A program made the position numbers and the translations under genes. From NCBI RefSeq assembly GCF_041915215.1, contig NZ_JAYSBV010000019.1: DNA of 64,000 nt; one strand, given 5' to 3'. Numbering within the stretch: position 1 is the first letter of the stretch; every line of letters begins with the position of its first letter. The stretch comes from Zoogloea sp021286885. Lineage in GTDB: Bacteria > Pseudomonadota > Gammaproteobacteria > Burkholderiales > Rhodocyclaceae. Below, piece by piece: positions 1 through 9,700 of this stretch. Below the pieces are notes generated by a model that had not been told where the DNA came from, ran no database searches, and worked only from the letters and a program-made list of their open reading frames with translations.

Positions 1-627
1 CAGGGTGTCGGCGCCGCTGGAGGCCACGTCGGCCAGCTTGTCATCGGCCAGCCGGCCTGAGATGGGCGGGTACTTGACGCAGAAGGTGCCGCCAAACCCG
101 CAGCACACCTCCGGGTCGGCCAGTTCGCAGCGGTTGAGCCCATCCACGCTGTCCAGCAGCAGGCGCGGCTGCTGTTTGATGCCCAGCCCGCGCAGGCCCG
201 AGCAGGAATCATGCAGCGCCACCCGGCCCGGGTAGGCGGCTTCCACCGCCTGCACCCCGCGCACATCCACCAGAAACGCGATCAGCTCATGGCTGCGCGC
301 CGCCAGGGTCTGGGCGCGGGGGCCCCAGACGGGGTCATCGGCCAGGAGGCGGGGGTAGTCATTGCGCAGGGTGGACATGCAGGAGCCGGACGGCCCCACC
401 ACGTAATCAAAGCCTTCAAACACTTCAACGACCTGGCGGGCGAGGGCCTGGGCGGCTGCATAGTCGCCGCTGTTGTAGGCCGGCTGACCGCAGCAGGTCT
501 GGGCGAGGGGCACTTCAACCCGACACCCGGCGGCTTCCAGCAGCTTGACGCTGGCAAAGCCCACCGAGGGCCGGAACAGATTCATCAGACAGGTCGCAAA
601 CAGGCCGACCCGGGGCGCATCAGACAT
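1..627 (-). CDS. lutA: LutA/YkgE-type (Fe-S)-binding protein, N-terminal part (3' end outside window)
   Basis: Reading leftward from an ATG at 627, 209 codons are open to the window edge, so the gene is truncated by the window and not necessarily broken. The protein carries two cysteine-rich CCG motifs of the family: TCCGQPAYNSGDY near residues 44-56 and VCCGFGGTFC near the visible C-terminus, preceded by SCMST and DSCSG segments. In LutABC systems this subunit works with an iron-sulfur protein (LutB) and LutC to oxidise L-lactate to pyruvate; homologous subunits occur in glycolate oxidase and heterodisulfide reductase. The family is usually about 240-260 residues, so only some 30-50 residues are missing. 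lutB and lutC would be expected just to the left. The family assignment is sure; lactate as substrate is inferred. Confidence 0.85.
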   Translation of the reverse strand, partial: MSDAPRVGLFATCLMNLFRPSVGFASVKLLEAAGCRVEVPLAQTCCGQPAYNSGDYAAAQALARQVVEVFEGFDYVVGPSGSCMSTLRNDYPRLLADDPVWGPRAQTLAARSHELIAFLVDVRGVQAVEAAYPGRVALHDSCSGLRGLGIKQQPRLLLDSVDGLNRCELADPEVCCGFGGTFCVKYPPISGRLADDKLADVASSGADTL

Positions 628-744
628 GGCGCTTCCTTGGCTGGGGGGGGAAGGACGGGATGCTAGGCGCGGGGCGGGGGTTGGGCAAGGGGGGAGAAAG
701 CGTGAATCATTCCGCTGGCAAGTAGGAGGTGCAAGCGGGGCCTT

Positions 745-750
745 TATAAT
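745..750 (+). promoter_or_regulatory. Perfect -10 hexamer ahead of the small gene at 821
   Basis: TATAAT lies 70 bases before the ATG at 821, in the divergent gap between the LutA-like gene and the operon containing the giant TPR gene. No good -35 element stands at 16-18 bases spacing, so this is a candidate only. Confidence 0.35.
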
Positions 751-820
751 CTGTGGCCTGTCGCCGGTTTGGCGCCGGTGGGTGGCAGAGAATCTTTTAC
801 GTGGAATGTGGAGGCTTTGA

Positions 821-1120
821 ATGTTTTCCTGGTTTGATGCAAGTGAGGCCCAGCAGCTGGCCATCCGTCTGGCCAATGAGTTTTCCCGGGCTTTTCCCGT
901 GAGCAACAAGGACAAGGAGGACAAGAAAACCTTGGCCAAGCGTGATAAGGCCACCGAGCTGGTGTTTGCCCAGGCCGAATTGTTTGTGCGCAAAACGCCC
1001 CTCAACATTTACAAGAAAGCCCGTTTTGGCCAGGCCTTCCAAGCGCATCTGGCGGGGCTGGGTTACGAGATCGAGTTCACCCGGGGCCTGACCCGGGACG
1101 TGCTGCTGCACCTGCGCTGA
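821..1120 (+). CDS. Small conserved-type hypothetical protein
   Basis: A 99-residue cytoplasmic protein with no signal peptide and no membrane segment. It is rich in lysine and charged residues in the middle (KDKEDKKTLAKRDKATE, near residues 30-47) and looks mostly helical, with a C-terminal LTRDVLLHLR. I do not recognise a named family. It is the first gene of a probable two-gene operon: its TGA at 1118-1120 is separated by only 12 bases from the ATG of the giant TPR gene, and GAGG overlapping that stop can serve as the next ribosome site. No function can be given from the sequence. Confidence 0.75.
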   Translation: MFSWFDASEAQQLAIRLANEFSRAFPVSNKDKEDKKTLAKRDKATELVFAQAELFVRKTPLNIYKKARFGQAFQAHLAGLGYEIEFTRGLTRDVLLHLR

Positions 1121-1132
1121 GGTTCCTTGCCC

Positions 1133-4100
1133 ATGTTCAAGCGCCTTGCCACCCTGTGGAAATACGCCCGCCAAGTCCATGCAGAGCAACAGGAGGCCAC
1201 TCGGGTAGAGGCTTCCGGGCTGCACAAGGAGGCTGCAGCAGATCTCCTGCGTCAGGGTATGGCCCAGGAGGATGCCCATCATCTGGCCGAGGCCGAACGG
1301 TGCTACCGGGCGGGACTGGTGGCTGCGCCTGAACATGCAGAACTCCATGCGCGTCTGGGCGCATTGTTGTACGCCCATGCGCTGGGGCGCGGCGCGGAGG
1401 CTGACCTGCTACGCAGCGAGGCACGCAGTCTGCTGAACCGGGCCCTGGCGCTGGACGCAAAGCTGCACCTCGCCCACTATCATCTGGGCTTCATCGCCCG
1501 GGTCGAAGGGGCGCTGGATGAGGCCTTGCGCTGCTTCGAGAACTGTCTGGCCCTGGCCCCAGGCCACGAGCCGGCCTGGGTGCAGTGGGCCTATACCCAG
1601 CTGGATCTGGGCCAGGCACCCGTAGCCCGGGCGCGTCTGGCGCCTGTGCAGGCCCAGTTTCAAACACTGGAGCTGCAAGCTGTGTGGGGCATGGTATTGC
1701 TCCGCAGTGGGGATGAAGCGGCTGCCCTGGCCCTGTTTGAGCAGTTGCGGAGTCAGGCGCCGGATCACCCCCTGGTCTGCCTCAATCTGGGGCTGCTGTA
1801 CCAGCAGCAGGGTGAATACGGCGCGGCCCTCGAAGCCCTGGAGCGGGTGGGGCGCAACCCGTCCTACCCCCAGGGGGCGCTGTTGCTGGGGGGGCTACTG
1901 CTGCTGCTGGGTCATCTGAAAGATGGCTTCGCGCTCTACGAACGGCGTTTTGATCTGTTGTCCGGCGAATTTGCCCGCTTGCGCGAACCTCTCAACCTGT
2001 ATGGCGTCAGCCCCCGCTGGGCGGGGGAGGATCTGGCCGGGCGCCGTTTGCTGGTGTGGGCTGACCAGGGGCTGGGCGATGCGCTCATGTGCCTGCGGTT
2101 TCTGCCGGCTTTGCGGGCCCGGGGGGCCACGCTGGTGCTGGCGGTGCATCTACCCCTTGTCCGTTTGTGTGAGCACCTGGGCTTGGCGGAGCAGGTGATT
2201 CCCCTTGGGGAGCGTCCTGCGCTGCCCTGGGATTTCCACTGTGCCCTGCTCAGCGTGCCCCATGGGCTGGGGCTGGATCTGACGTGCTTGCCCGACATTG
2301 CAGTGCCTTATGTATCAGCGCCGCCTGCCCAGGTGGCCCGGTGGGCGGCACGGCTGGCGGAGTATCCCGGGCGCAAGGTCGGCCTTGTTTGGGCCGGAAA
2401 CCCCGACATGGGGCTGGATAAGCGACGCAGCATTCCGCTGACCCAATGGGGGGCCGTGCTGGCAGTACCGGGTGTTTCGTTCGTCAGTCTCCAGAAAGGC
2501 GCCAGCATGCAGGCCCTGGCCGATGCGCCAGTCGCGCTGCTTGATTGGATGGATGAATGTCAGGACATGCTCGATACCGCAGCGCTGATCTGCGGTCTGG
2601 ACCTGGTGATTGCGGTCGATACGGCCGTGGCCCATTTGGCTGGCGCCTTGGGCAAGCCGGTGTTCCTGCTCAATCGTCACGGTTCCGAGTGGCGCTGGTT
2701 GCTCGATCGGGACGATAGCCCCTGGTATCCCAGCCTGCGCCAGTTCCGCCAGGATGATCCGACGGATTGGGGCCCTGCCCTGGCCCGGGTGGCCGAGGCG
2801 CTTGCCGCTTGGGCGCTGGAGCCACCTCGGAGTCTGACCCGGGCCGAAGCGCTCAAGGACGAGGGCAACCGCTATCTCCAGCAGGGCAAACTGCTGGAGG
2901 CGGAGCGTCACTATCGGGCAGCGCTGGCACTGGCACCAGATTACGCCCCGGCCCACAACAATCTGGCCCGGGTGCTCCACGCCTGTGGTCGCGTGCCGGA
3001 GGCCCGGGCACACCTGCGCCAGGCCCTGCGCGCTCAGCCTGATCTGTTCCAGGCCCATTACAACCTGGGTAACTGGGCGCGGGAGGAAGGGCTGCTGCCC
3101 GAGGCTGAAACCCATCTGAAAGCCTGTTTGGCCTTGTCACCGGATTACGGCCCGGCGCTCCTTGATCTGGCTTACACCCTGATCGATCTGGGGTGTGCCC
3201 AGGAGGCCAGCCTATGCCTGGGCGAGCGCCTGCGCTGTGCCGAGCAGCCAGAATTGCGCCTCGCGTGGGGCAGGATCCTGCAAACCCTTGGGGATGTGGA
3301 CGGGGCGCGGGATGTATTTCTTGATTTGATTGCCCGTCATCCGGATCACCGTCTGGTGCGCCTGCATCTGGGCTTACTCTACCAGCAGTGTTTGCAGGTT
3401 GATGAGGCGTTCAAGCACCTGAGCCTGGGCTTGGCGTCCGACCCGGAGGACCTGGAAATGCGCTTGGCCATGGGCGATTTGCTGCTCATGCTGGGCCGCT
3501 GGGAAGAAGGTTGGGATTTGTACGAAAACCGCTTGCAGCTGGGGCGCGACAAGTTCAAATCCCTGCAGATCCCGCTAGCTTACTTCGGCCACCGCCCCCG
3601 ATGGGATGGGGAGCCCCTGGAGGGGCGTCGCCTGTTGGTTTGGGCTGAGCAGGGGCTGGGCGACTCCCTGATGATGCTGCGTTTCTTGCCCGAGCTCAAG
3701 CGCCTGGGGGCTGGGCGTGTGCTGGTCGCGTTGCAGGCGCCCCTGCTGGCCTTGGCCCGGGCTGCGGGGTTGGCCGATGAGGTGCTGCCCCTGGCCCCGC
3801 TGGGGGGCGAACACTTCGATCTGCATTGTTCCATCATGAGTCTGCCCAGTGTGCTGGGCTTGACGCTGGAAGACCTGCCGGGCCGCCATTGGCCTTACCT
3901 GCAGGTACCGGAAGCCCAGGCCGCCCGCTGGCAAGCCCGCGTGGCCACCCTGCCCGGGCGGCGGGTGGGCATCGTCTGGGGAGGTAACCCCCGCCTGACG
4001 AAGGACGCCCTGCGCAGTACCGCCCTGGCCGATTGGGCGCCGGTACTCCAGGTGCCGGGGGTGTCTTTCGTCAGCCTTCAGAAGGGGGCGCCGGCCGGCC

Positions 4101-7100
4101 AGTTGGCTGTGCTGCCCTATCCGGTGACCGACTGGATGGATGAGTGCGAGGACATGCTGGAGACGGCAGCCCTCATCAGTGGCCTGGATTTGGTGATCTC
4201 GGTGGATACCTCGGTGGCCCATCTGGCCGGGGGGCTGGGCAAGCCGGTCTTCCTGCTCAACCGGCATGAATCCGAATGGCGCTGGCTGCTGGGGCGGGAG
4301 GATAGCCCCTGGTATCCCGGGCTGCGCCAGTTCCGCCAAGCCGCGCCCGGAACATGGCACGAGACCTTGGCCCGCGTGGCTGAGGCGCTGGCGGCCCTGG
4401 GTGAGGCGGCGCCCGTGACTGGGGCAGAGGATCTGCGCCGTGCAGGGGATGCCTTGTTGGCCCAGGGACAGTATGCCGAGGCGGAGCAGCGCTATCGGGC
4501 CGGCGTGCGGCTGGCCCCCCAGAATGCGCACTTGCACTGTGCCTTGGGCCATGTGCTCTACATTCAGGCCTATGACCACCAGGGCGATGCGCACTTCGAG
4601 CGTCTCAAGGGCGAGGCCCGGGAGCATCTGCGTACAGCTTTGTCTCTGGATGGGCACAGCGCCGAAATTTTCTACACACTGGGTTACTGGGCCCGGGCCG
4701 GGGCGCAGCAGGAAGAGGCCGTGTGCTATCTGGAGCAGGCCTTGGCGCTGGCACCCGACCATGCCCAGGCGCTGCTGGAGCTGGGGTATGCCCTCACGGA
4801 AGCCCGGGGGCCCGAGGCTGCCCGCATGCGCTTCGAGGGTGTCCCTGCGGTGCTCCAAAACCCTGAACTGAAGGCGGTTTGGGCCTGGATTCTGCATGGC
4901 TGCGGCGAGCGGGAGCGGGCCTTGCCCCTCTATCAGGACGTGCTGACCCAGCAGCCTGCTCACCCTTGGGTGCTCACCAATTTGGCGCTGCTCCATGAGC
5001 AGCGTGCCGAGTGGTCGGCGGCGTTGGCGCTCTATCGTCGTTTGGCGCAGAGCGCTGGGAGTGCCAATGGCAGTCTGTTGCTAGGCATGCTGCTATTGCG
5101 TTTGGGCAACTACCCGGAAGGGTTGGCCCTGTATGAATCCCGCTATGCGCAGCAGAGCCCGGAGGGCCAAACCCTGCGGGCCGGTCGCAACCTTGTGGAA
5201 GGGCGTGCCCTGTGGCAAGGGGAGCCCTTGGCTGGGCGCAGCCTGCTGGTGTGGTCGGAGCAGGGGCTGGGAGACACCCTGATGTGCGTGCGCTTCTTGC
5301 CTGCCCTGCGTCGTCTGGGGGTGGGGCGGTTGGTGCTCGCGGTGCAGGCCCCTCTGGTACGCCTGCTGCGCGCCGCCGGCCTGGCCGATGGGGTGGTGGT
5401 CAAGGAAGCCGGGGTGGCTCGGGACTTTGACCTGCATTGCGCCCTGCTCAGCCTCCCTCACCTGCTCAAGCTGCGGGTGGCCGATCTGCCGGCCGTCGAC
5501 ATGCCCTATCTGGAGGTTCCGGCGGTTGATCAGGCGCGGTGGGCCTCACGCCTGGCCGAGTTGCCCGGGCGTCGGGTGGGCTTGGTTTGGTCGGGGAGTC
5601 CCGACATGGGCAAGGATAGGCTGCGCAGCATTCCCCTGGAGGCGTGGGCACCTGTGCTCCAGACGCCGGGCGTCTCTTTTGTCAGCCTGCAAAAGGGGGC
5701 TGCGGCCCAAGCCTTGCGTACCTTGCCGCTAGCCCGGGGCGTGGTTGACTGGATGGATGAGTGCCAGGACATGCTGGATACCGCAGCCCTGATCTGTGGG
5801 CTGGATCTGGTGATTGCCGTGGATACGGCGGTGGCCCACCTGGCAGGGGCCTTGGGCAAGCCGGTGTTCCTGCTCAATCGGCATGAGTCTGAATGGCGCT
5901 GGTTGTTCGCCCGGGAAGACAGCCCTTGGTATCCCAGCCTGCGCCAGTTCCGTCAGGATGCGCCCGGCGATTGGGGCCCTGCCCTGGCCCGGGTCGCCCA
6001 GGCCCTTGTTGCCTGGGAGTTGGCGCCGCCCCTGGACATGGCGATGGCCGAAGCCCTCAAGGATGAAGGCAATCGCCGATTTGTAGCCGGTGATCTGACT
6101 GGCGCTGCTCAGCACTACCGGGAGGCCTTGGCGCACTATCCGGACTACGCGCCGGCCTGGAACAATCTGGGTCGGGTTTTGTACGAGCAAGGCGCCCAGG
6201 AAGAGGCTCAAGAGGCTCTCAAGCGGGCTCTGGAGCTGGCTCCGGGGTTGGCTGAAGCCCATTACAACCTGGGGCACTGGGCCCGGCGGGACAAGGATCT
6301 GGCCCGGGCTCGGAGGCATCTGGAGGCCTGCCTGGCCCAGGCGCCCGGCCACCCGGCGGCCTTGGTGGATCTGGCCTTCGTGCGGCTGGATCAGGGGGAC
6401 GGTGCGGGCGCCCTGGCGCAGGTCGAGCCTTGGGTAGGCCCGGAGGCGAGTGCCGAACTGCTCACCCTGCACGCCAAGCTGCTGCTGGAGAATGGTCGGC
6501 CAGTCGAGGCGGAGGCGGCCTATCTGCGCACCCTCGCCGCCCATCCGGCGTGCTGGCAGGCGCGCATGTTCCTGGGCGAACTCCAGCTCCAGCAACTCCG
6601 CGTGCCCGAAGCGCTGGCCTGTCTGGCGCATCCGGATCTGCACGCCCATCCCGAAGCCCGGGTGGTGCTGGGGGAGGCGCTGCTGTTGGCGGGGCGTTGG
6701 GCCGAAGGCTTCGCCCACTACGAGGCGCGCCTGGAAAGCGGTGTGTATTCCAATCTGCGTCTGCCCTTGGCGTGCTTTGGCCATCGCCCCCGCTGGCAGG
6801 GAGAGCCTTTGGCAGGGCGCCGGCTGGTGGTATGGGCCGAGCAGGGGCTGGGGGACTCGATCATGCTGGCCCGGCTGTTGCCTGCCCTCAGGACGGCGGG
6901 CGCCGGCGAGGTCGTGCTGGCAGTCCAGCCACCGCTGGTACGTCTGATGACGGAGGCGGGTCTGGCCGACCGCGTGCTGCCATTGGCACCCCTGGCGGGC
7001 GAGGCCTTTGATCTGCAGTGCTCGATTGTCAGCCTGCCGGCCCTGTTGGGTTTGAGCTTTGAGGGTCTGGCCGCCCATGTGCCGCCCTATCTGCGGGTGC

Positions 7101-9700
7101 CCGAAGAGGCGCAGGCTCGCTGGACGCCCCGGTTGGCAGCCCTGCCGGGCTTGCGAGTGGGTCTGGTCTGGGCTGGCAATCCGGCCTTGCGCAAGGATGT
7201 CCTGCGCAGCATCCCCCTGGAAGTATGGGGGCCGGTGCTCCAGATTCCGGGTGTTTCTTTTGTCAGTCTGCAAAAGGGCGAGGCAGCCCAGGCCTTGCGC
7301 ACGCTGCCCATAGCCCGGCATGTCGTTGACTGGATGGATGAATGTTCCGACATGCTCGATACCGCTGCCCTGATCTGTGGGCTGGATCTGGTGATTGCGG
7401 TGGATACCTCGGTGCTCCATCTGGCTGCAGCCCTGGGCAAGCCGGTGTTTTTGCTCAACCGCCACGAATCCGAATGGCGCTGGATGCTGGGACGGGAGGA
7501 CAGCCCCTGGTACCCGGCCCTGCGCCAGTTCCGGCAGGATTCCCCCGGTGATTGGGCGCCCGCCCTGGCCCGGGTGGCCACGGCGCTCGAACATCTGCAG
7601 GGGGCTGAAATTTCGGTGGCCCAGTTGCTGGACCAGGCCAATCGCCGGTTTGTGGCGGGTGCCCTGGACGAGGCCGAAGCCCTGTACCGTCAGGCCCTGA
7701 CCCGTGCGCCGGAGGACGCAACCCTGCATGCCAACCTGGGCCAGTTGCTGTATTCCCGGGCCCACGGAATGCGTGAGGACCCGGCTTTTGCCACCTGGCA
7801 GGCCGAAGCCCTGGCCCTGCTCCAGCGGGCTGTAGTGCTGGATCCGGACTTGGACGCGGCATGGAGCAATCTGGGCTATTGGGCCCGGGCCGAAGGGCAA
7901 TCGGCCCAGGCCCTGATGTATCTGGACAAGGCGCTGGCCCTGGCGCCGGACAACGAGGCGATTTGGGTGCAGTGGGCTTATGCGCTGGTGGATGTCGAGG
8001 GGGCGGAGGCTGTCCGGGCGCGCCTTGCGCCCAGGGCGCAGGCGTTCCGAGGGCGCGAGTTGAAGGCCACCTGGGCCTGGATCTTGCAGCAGTGCGGCGA
8101 GGACAGTCGTGCCTTGGCGCTCTATCAGGCAATCCTGGAGGAGGCACCGGGCGATGATTGGGCGCGCTATCTCTTGGGTAACCTGCATCTGCAGCGCTTG
8201 GAGATCGAGCCTGCCCTGGCGGCCCTGCGTATGGCGGCCCGCAATCCGGCCAACATCAAGGCCCGTCTTGCCCTGGGGCATCTGCTTCTGTTGCAGGGCA
8301 ACCTACGCGAAGGCTTTGCCCTGTATGAGCATCGATTCGATCTGGTGACCGGGGAATATGGGGACTCCTACCGGCTGCTGCGTCATTTTCATGGGCGACC
8401 CCGCTGGCAGGGCGAGCCCCTGGCGGGGCGACGCCTGCTGGTATGGGCCGAGCAAGGCTTGGGGGATACCCTGATGGCCCTGGCCCTGTTGCCCCGCTTG
8501 CGGGCCCAGGGGGCTGGGCATCTGATTGCGGTGGTGCAGCCCGCCTTGGAGCGCCTGGTGCGCTTGAGCGGGTTGGCGGATGAGGTCTTGCCCCTGGGGG
8601 CAGGGGTTGCGCCGGAGGCCTACGACCTGCATTGTCCCCTGCTGAGCCTGCCCCACGCCCTGGGCTTGACGCTGGGCGCCTTGCAGGAGGGCGCAGCCCC
8701 CTATCTGCAGGTGCCCGAGGTGTTGATCCAGCCTTGGCGGGCACGCTTGGCAAACCTGCCTGGGCGCCGGGTGGGTTTGGTGTGGGCGGGCAATCCCAAG
8801 CTGCATCGGGATGCCCTGCGCAGTATTCCCCTGGCCCGTTGGGCGGAGGTGCTGGCGGTGCCCGGGGTGTCCTTCGTCAGTCTCCAGAAGGGGCCGGGCG
8901 CCAGTCAGCTGGCCGAGGCCCATTATCCGGTGACGGACTGGATGGCGTCCTGCGAGGACATGCTTGATACAGCGGCGCTCATCAGCGGTTTGGATCTGGT
9001 GATTGCGGTGGATACCTCGGTGGCACACTTGGCGGCTGCTTTGGGCAAACCGGTCTTCCTGCTCAACCGGCATGAATCCGAATGGCGGTGGATGCTGGAG
9101 CGGGAGGATTGCCCCTGGTATCCGTCTCTGCGCCAGTTCCGCCAAGACAACCCAGCCGACTGGGGCCCCACCCTGGCCCGCGTGGCCCAGGCCCTGGCTG
9201 ACGGGGTCGGGCGGGTACAGGCAGATGCCCTGGCAGCGGAGCAGCTCAAGGATCAGGGGAATCAATGTCTGGCCCAGGGCAACCGGGAGGGGGCGGAGGC
9301 GGCTTATCGGGCCGCCCTGCGCCAAGCACCGGATCATCCTGCGTCCTTGAACAATCTGGGGCGGGTGCTGCGTGATACCGGGCGTCCCGAGGAGGCTCGG
9401 GCCTGTTTGGTACATGCGCTGGAGGTGAAGCCCGATCTGTTCCAGGCCCATTACAACCTGGGGTGCTGGGCCCGCTTGGAGGGGGATGCCGTGGGGGCCC
9501 GAACTCATCTGGAAGCCTGTTTGCACTTGCAGCCCGGCTACGAAGCGGCTTTGCTGGAGTTGGCCTGCGTGCTGGCAGATCTGGGTGCTTTGGGGGAGGC
9601 CCGAGCCCTGCTGGCGCCCCGGCTCGGCCCGGGCGCCAGCGCGGATGTTTTGGCGCTGGATACCCAGTTGGCCCAGGCCCAGGGGCGGGCCGGTGCCTAA
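1133..9700 (+). CDS. Giant protein with alternating TPR blocks and five GT9-like (heptosyltransferase-like) domains
   Basis: About 2855 residues, apparently cytoplasmic (no signal peptide). Six TPR blocks alternate with five glycosyltransferase-like domains. Each GT-like domain has the same order of motifs: a QGLGD loop (acidic residue before it at about 311, 839, 1376, 1903, 2440), an R-VGLVWAGNP segment, FVSLQKG, DWMDEC-DML-TAALI, a VDT-VAHLA-ALGKPVFLLNR nucleotide-sugar-type loop, and EWRWL followed by SPWYP-LRQFRQ. All five copies keep these motifs, so none looks like a dead copy. The family is related to ADP-heptose:LPS heptosyltransferases (COG0859/GT9), where single TPR-GT proteins are common; sugar donor and acceptor are unknown. 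The ATG at 1133 is preferred over a TTG six bases upstream because GAGG at 1119-1122 is 10 bases from it. The final TPR block has no GT domain, and the stop TAA overlaps the ruvC stop on the other strand. Confidence 0.9.
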   Translation: MFKRLATLWKYARQVHAEQQEATRVEASGLHKEAAADLLRQGMAQEDAHHLAEAERCYRAGLVAAPEHAELHARLGALLYAHALGRGAEADLLRSEARSLLNRALALDAKLHLAHYHLGFIARVEGALDEALRCFENCLALAPGHEPAWVQWAYTQLDLGQAPVARARLAPVQAQFQTLELQAVWGMVLLRSGDEAAALALFEQLRSQAPDHPLVCLNLGLLYQQQGEYGAALEALERVGRNPSYPQGALLLGGLLLLLGHLKDGFALYERRFDLLSGEFARLREPLNLYGVSPRWAGEDLAGRRLLVWADQGLGDALMCLRFLPALRARGATLVLAVHLPLVRLCEHLGLAEQVIPLGERPALPWDFHCALLSVPHGLGLDLTCLPDIAVPYVSAPPAQVARWAARLAEYPGRKVGLVWAGNPDMGLDKRRSIPLTQWGAVLAVPGVSFVSLQKGASMQALADAPVALLDWMDECQDMLDTAALICGLDLVIAVDTAVAHLAGALGKPVFLLNRHGSEWRWLLDRDDSPWYPSLRQFRQDDPTDWGPALARVAEALAAWALEPPRSLTRAEALKDEGNRYLQQGKLLEAERHYRAALALAPDYAPAHNNLARVLHACGRVPEARAHLRQALRAQPDLFQAHYNLGNWAREEGLLPEAETHLKACLALSPDYGPALLDLAYTLIDLGCAQEASLCLGERLRCAEQPELRLAWGRILQTLGDVDGARDVFLDLIARHPDHRLVRLHLGLLYQQCLQVDEAFKHLSLGLASDPEDLEMRLAMGDLLLMLGRWEEGWDLYENRLQLGRDKFKSLQIPLAYFGHRPRWDGEPLEGRRLLVWAEQGLGDSLMMLRFLPELKRLGAGRVLVALQAPLLALARAAGLADEVLPLAPLGGEHFDLHCSIMSLPSVLGLTLEDLPGRHWPYLQVPEAQAARWQARVATLPGRRVGIVWGGNPRLTKDALRSTALADWAPVLQVPGVSFVSLQKGAPAGQLAVLPYPVTDWMDECEDMLETAALISGLDLVISVDTSVAHLAGGLGKPVFLLNRHESEWRWLLGREDSPWYPGLRQFRQAAPGTWHETLARVAEALAALGEAAPVTGAEDLRRAGDALLAQGQYAEAEQRYRAGVRLAPQNAHLHCALGHVLYIQAYDHQGDAHFERLKGEAREHLRTALSLDGHSAEIFYTLGYWARAGAQQEEAVCYLEQALALAPDHAQALLELGYALTEARGPEAARMRFEGVPAVLQNPELKAVWAWILHGCGERERALPLYQDVLTQQPAHPWVLTNLALLHEQRAEWSAALALYRRLAQSAGSANGSLLLGMLLLRLGNYPEGLALYESRYAQQSPEGQTLRAGRNLVEGRALWQGEPLAGRSLLVWSEQGLGDTLMCVRFLPALRRLGVGRLVLAVQAPLVRLLRAAGLADGVVVKEAGVARDFDLHCALLSLPHLLKLRVADLPAVDMPYLEVPAVDQARWASRLAELPGRRVGLVWSGSPDMGKDRLRSIPLEAWAPVLQTPGVSFVSLQKGAAAQALRTLPLARGVVDWMDECQDMLDTAALICGLDLVIAVDTAVAHLAGALGKPVFLLNRHESEWRWLFAREDSPWYPSLRQFRQDAPGDWGPALARVAQALVAWELAPPLDMAMAEALKDEGNRRFVAGDLTGAAQHYREALAHYPDYAPAWNNLGRVLYEQGAQEEAQEALKRALELAPGLAEAHYNLGHWARRDKDLARARRHLEACLAQAPGHPAALVDLAFVRLDQGDGAGALAQVEPWVGPEASAELLTLHAKLLLENGRPVEAEAAYLRTLAAHPACWQARMFLGELQLQQLRVPEALACLAHPDLHAHPEARVVLGEALLLAGRWAEGFAHYEARLESGVYSNLRLPLACFGHRPRWQGEPLAGRRLVVWAEQGLGDSIMLARLLPALRTAGAGEVVLAVQPPLVRLMTEAGLADRVLPLAPLAGEAFDLQCSIVSLPALLGLSFEGLAAHVPPYLRVPEEAQARWTPRLAALPGLRVGLVWAGNPALRKDVLRSIPLEVWGPVLQIPGVSFVSLQKGEAAQALRTLPIARHVVDWMDECSDMLDTAALICGLDLVIAVDTSVLHLAAALGKPVFLLNRHESEWRWMLGREDSPWYPALRQFRQDSPGDWAPALARVATALEHLQGAEISVAQLLDQANRRFVAGALDEAEALYRQALTRAPEDATLHANLGQLLYSRAHGMREDPAFATWQAEALALLQRAVVLDPDLDAAWSNLGYWARAEGQSAQALMYLDKALALAPDNEAIWVQWAYALVDVEGAEAVRARLAPRAQAFRGRELKATWAWILQQCGEDSRALALYQAILEEAPGDDWARYLLGNLHLQRLEIEPALAALRMAARNPANIKARLALGHLLLLQGNLREGFALYEHRFDLVTGEYGDSYRLLRHFHGRPRWQGEPLAGRRLLVWAEQGLGDTLMALALLPRLRAQGAGHLIAVVQPALERLVRLSGLADEVLPLGAGVAPEAYDLHCPLLSLPHALGLTLGALQEGAAPYLQVPEVLIQPWRARLANLPGRRVGLVWAGNPKLHRDALRSIPLARWAEVLAVPGVSFVSLQKGPGASQLAEAHYPVTDWMASCEDMLDTAALISGLDLVIAVDTSVAHLAAALGKPVFLLNRHESEWRWMLEREDCPWYPSLRQFRQDNPADWGPTLARVAQALADGVGRVQADALAAEQLKDQGNQCLAQGNREGAEAAYRAALRQAPDHPASLNNLGRVLRDTGRPEEARACLVHALEVKPDLFQAHYNLGCWARLEGDAVGARTHLEACLHLQPGYEAALLELACVLADLGALGEARALLAPRLGPGASADVLALDTQLAQAQGRAGA
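1133..9700 (+). repeat. Tandem coding repeat: (A-B)(A-B)(A-B') modules of about 1.6 kb
   Basis: The distance between the conserved acidic residue of successive QGLGD loops is 528, 537, 527 and 537 residues, so two spacings alternate. Modules 1, 3 and 5 (type A) share a longer first TPR hairpin (around LYAHALG, LYIQAYD, LYSRAHG). Modules 2, 4 and 6 (type B) start with LKDEGN or LKDQGN and a short NNL-RVL hairpin; modules 2 and 4 share FGHRPRW before the GT domain. The A-B pair length is 1065, 1064 and 1064 residues. Module 6 stops after its TPR block. Confidence 0.85.

Noticed and set aside
5729..8281. Long minus-strand open frame of about 850 codons opposite the giant gene
   Set aside because: It is a GC-rich codon shadow of the plus-strand repeats: low-complexity Gln/Gly/Pro/Arg content, no ribosome site, no known domains.
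1133..9700. CRISPR-like or IS-like array because of repeated DNA
   Set aside because: The repeats are about 1.6 kb, coding, in frame and diverged; no spacers or terminal inverted repeats.
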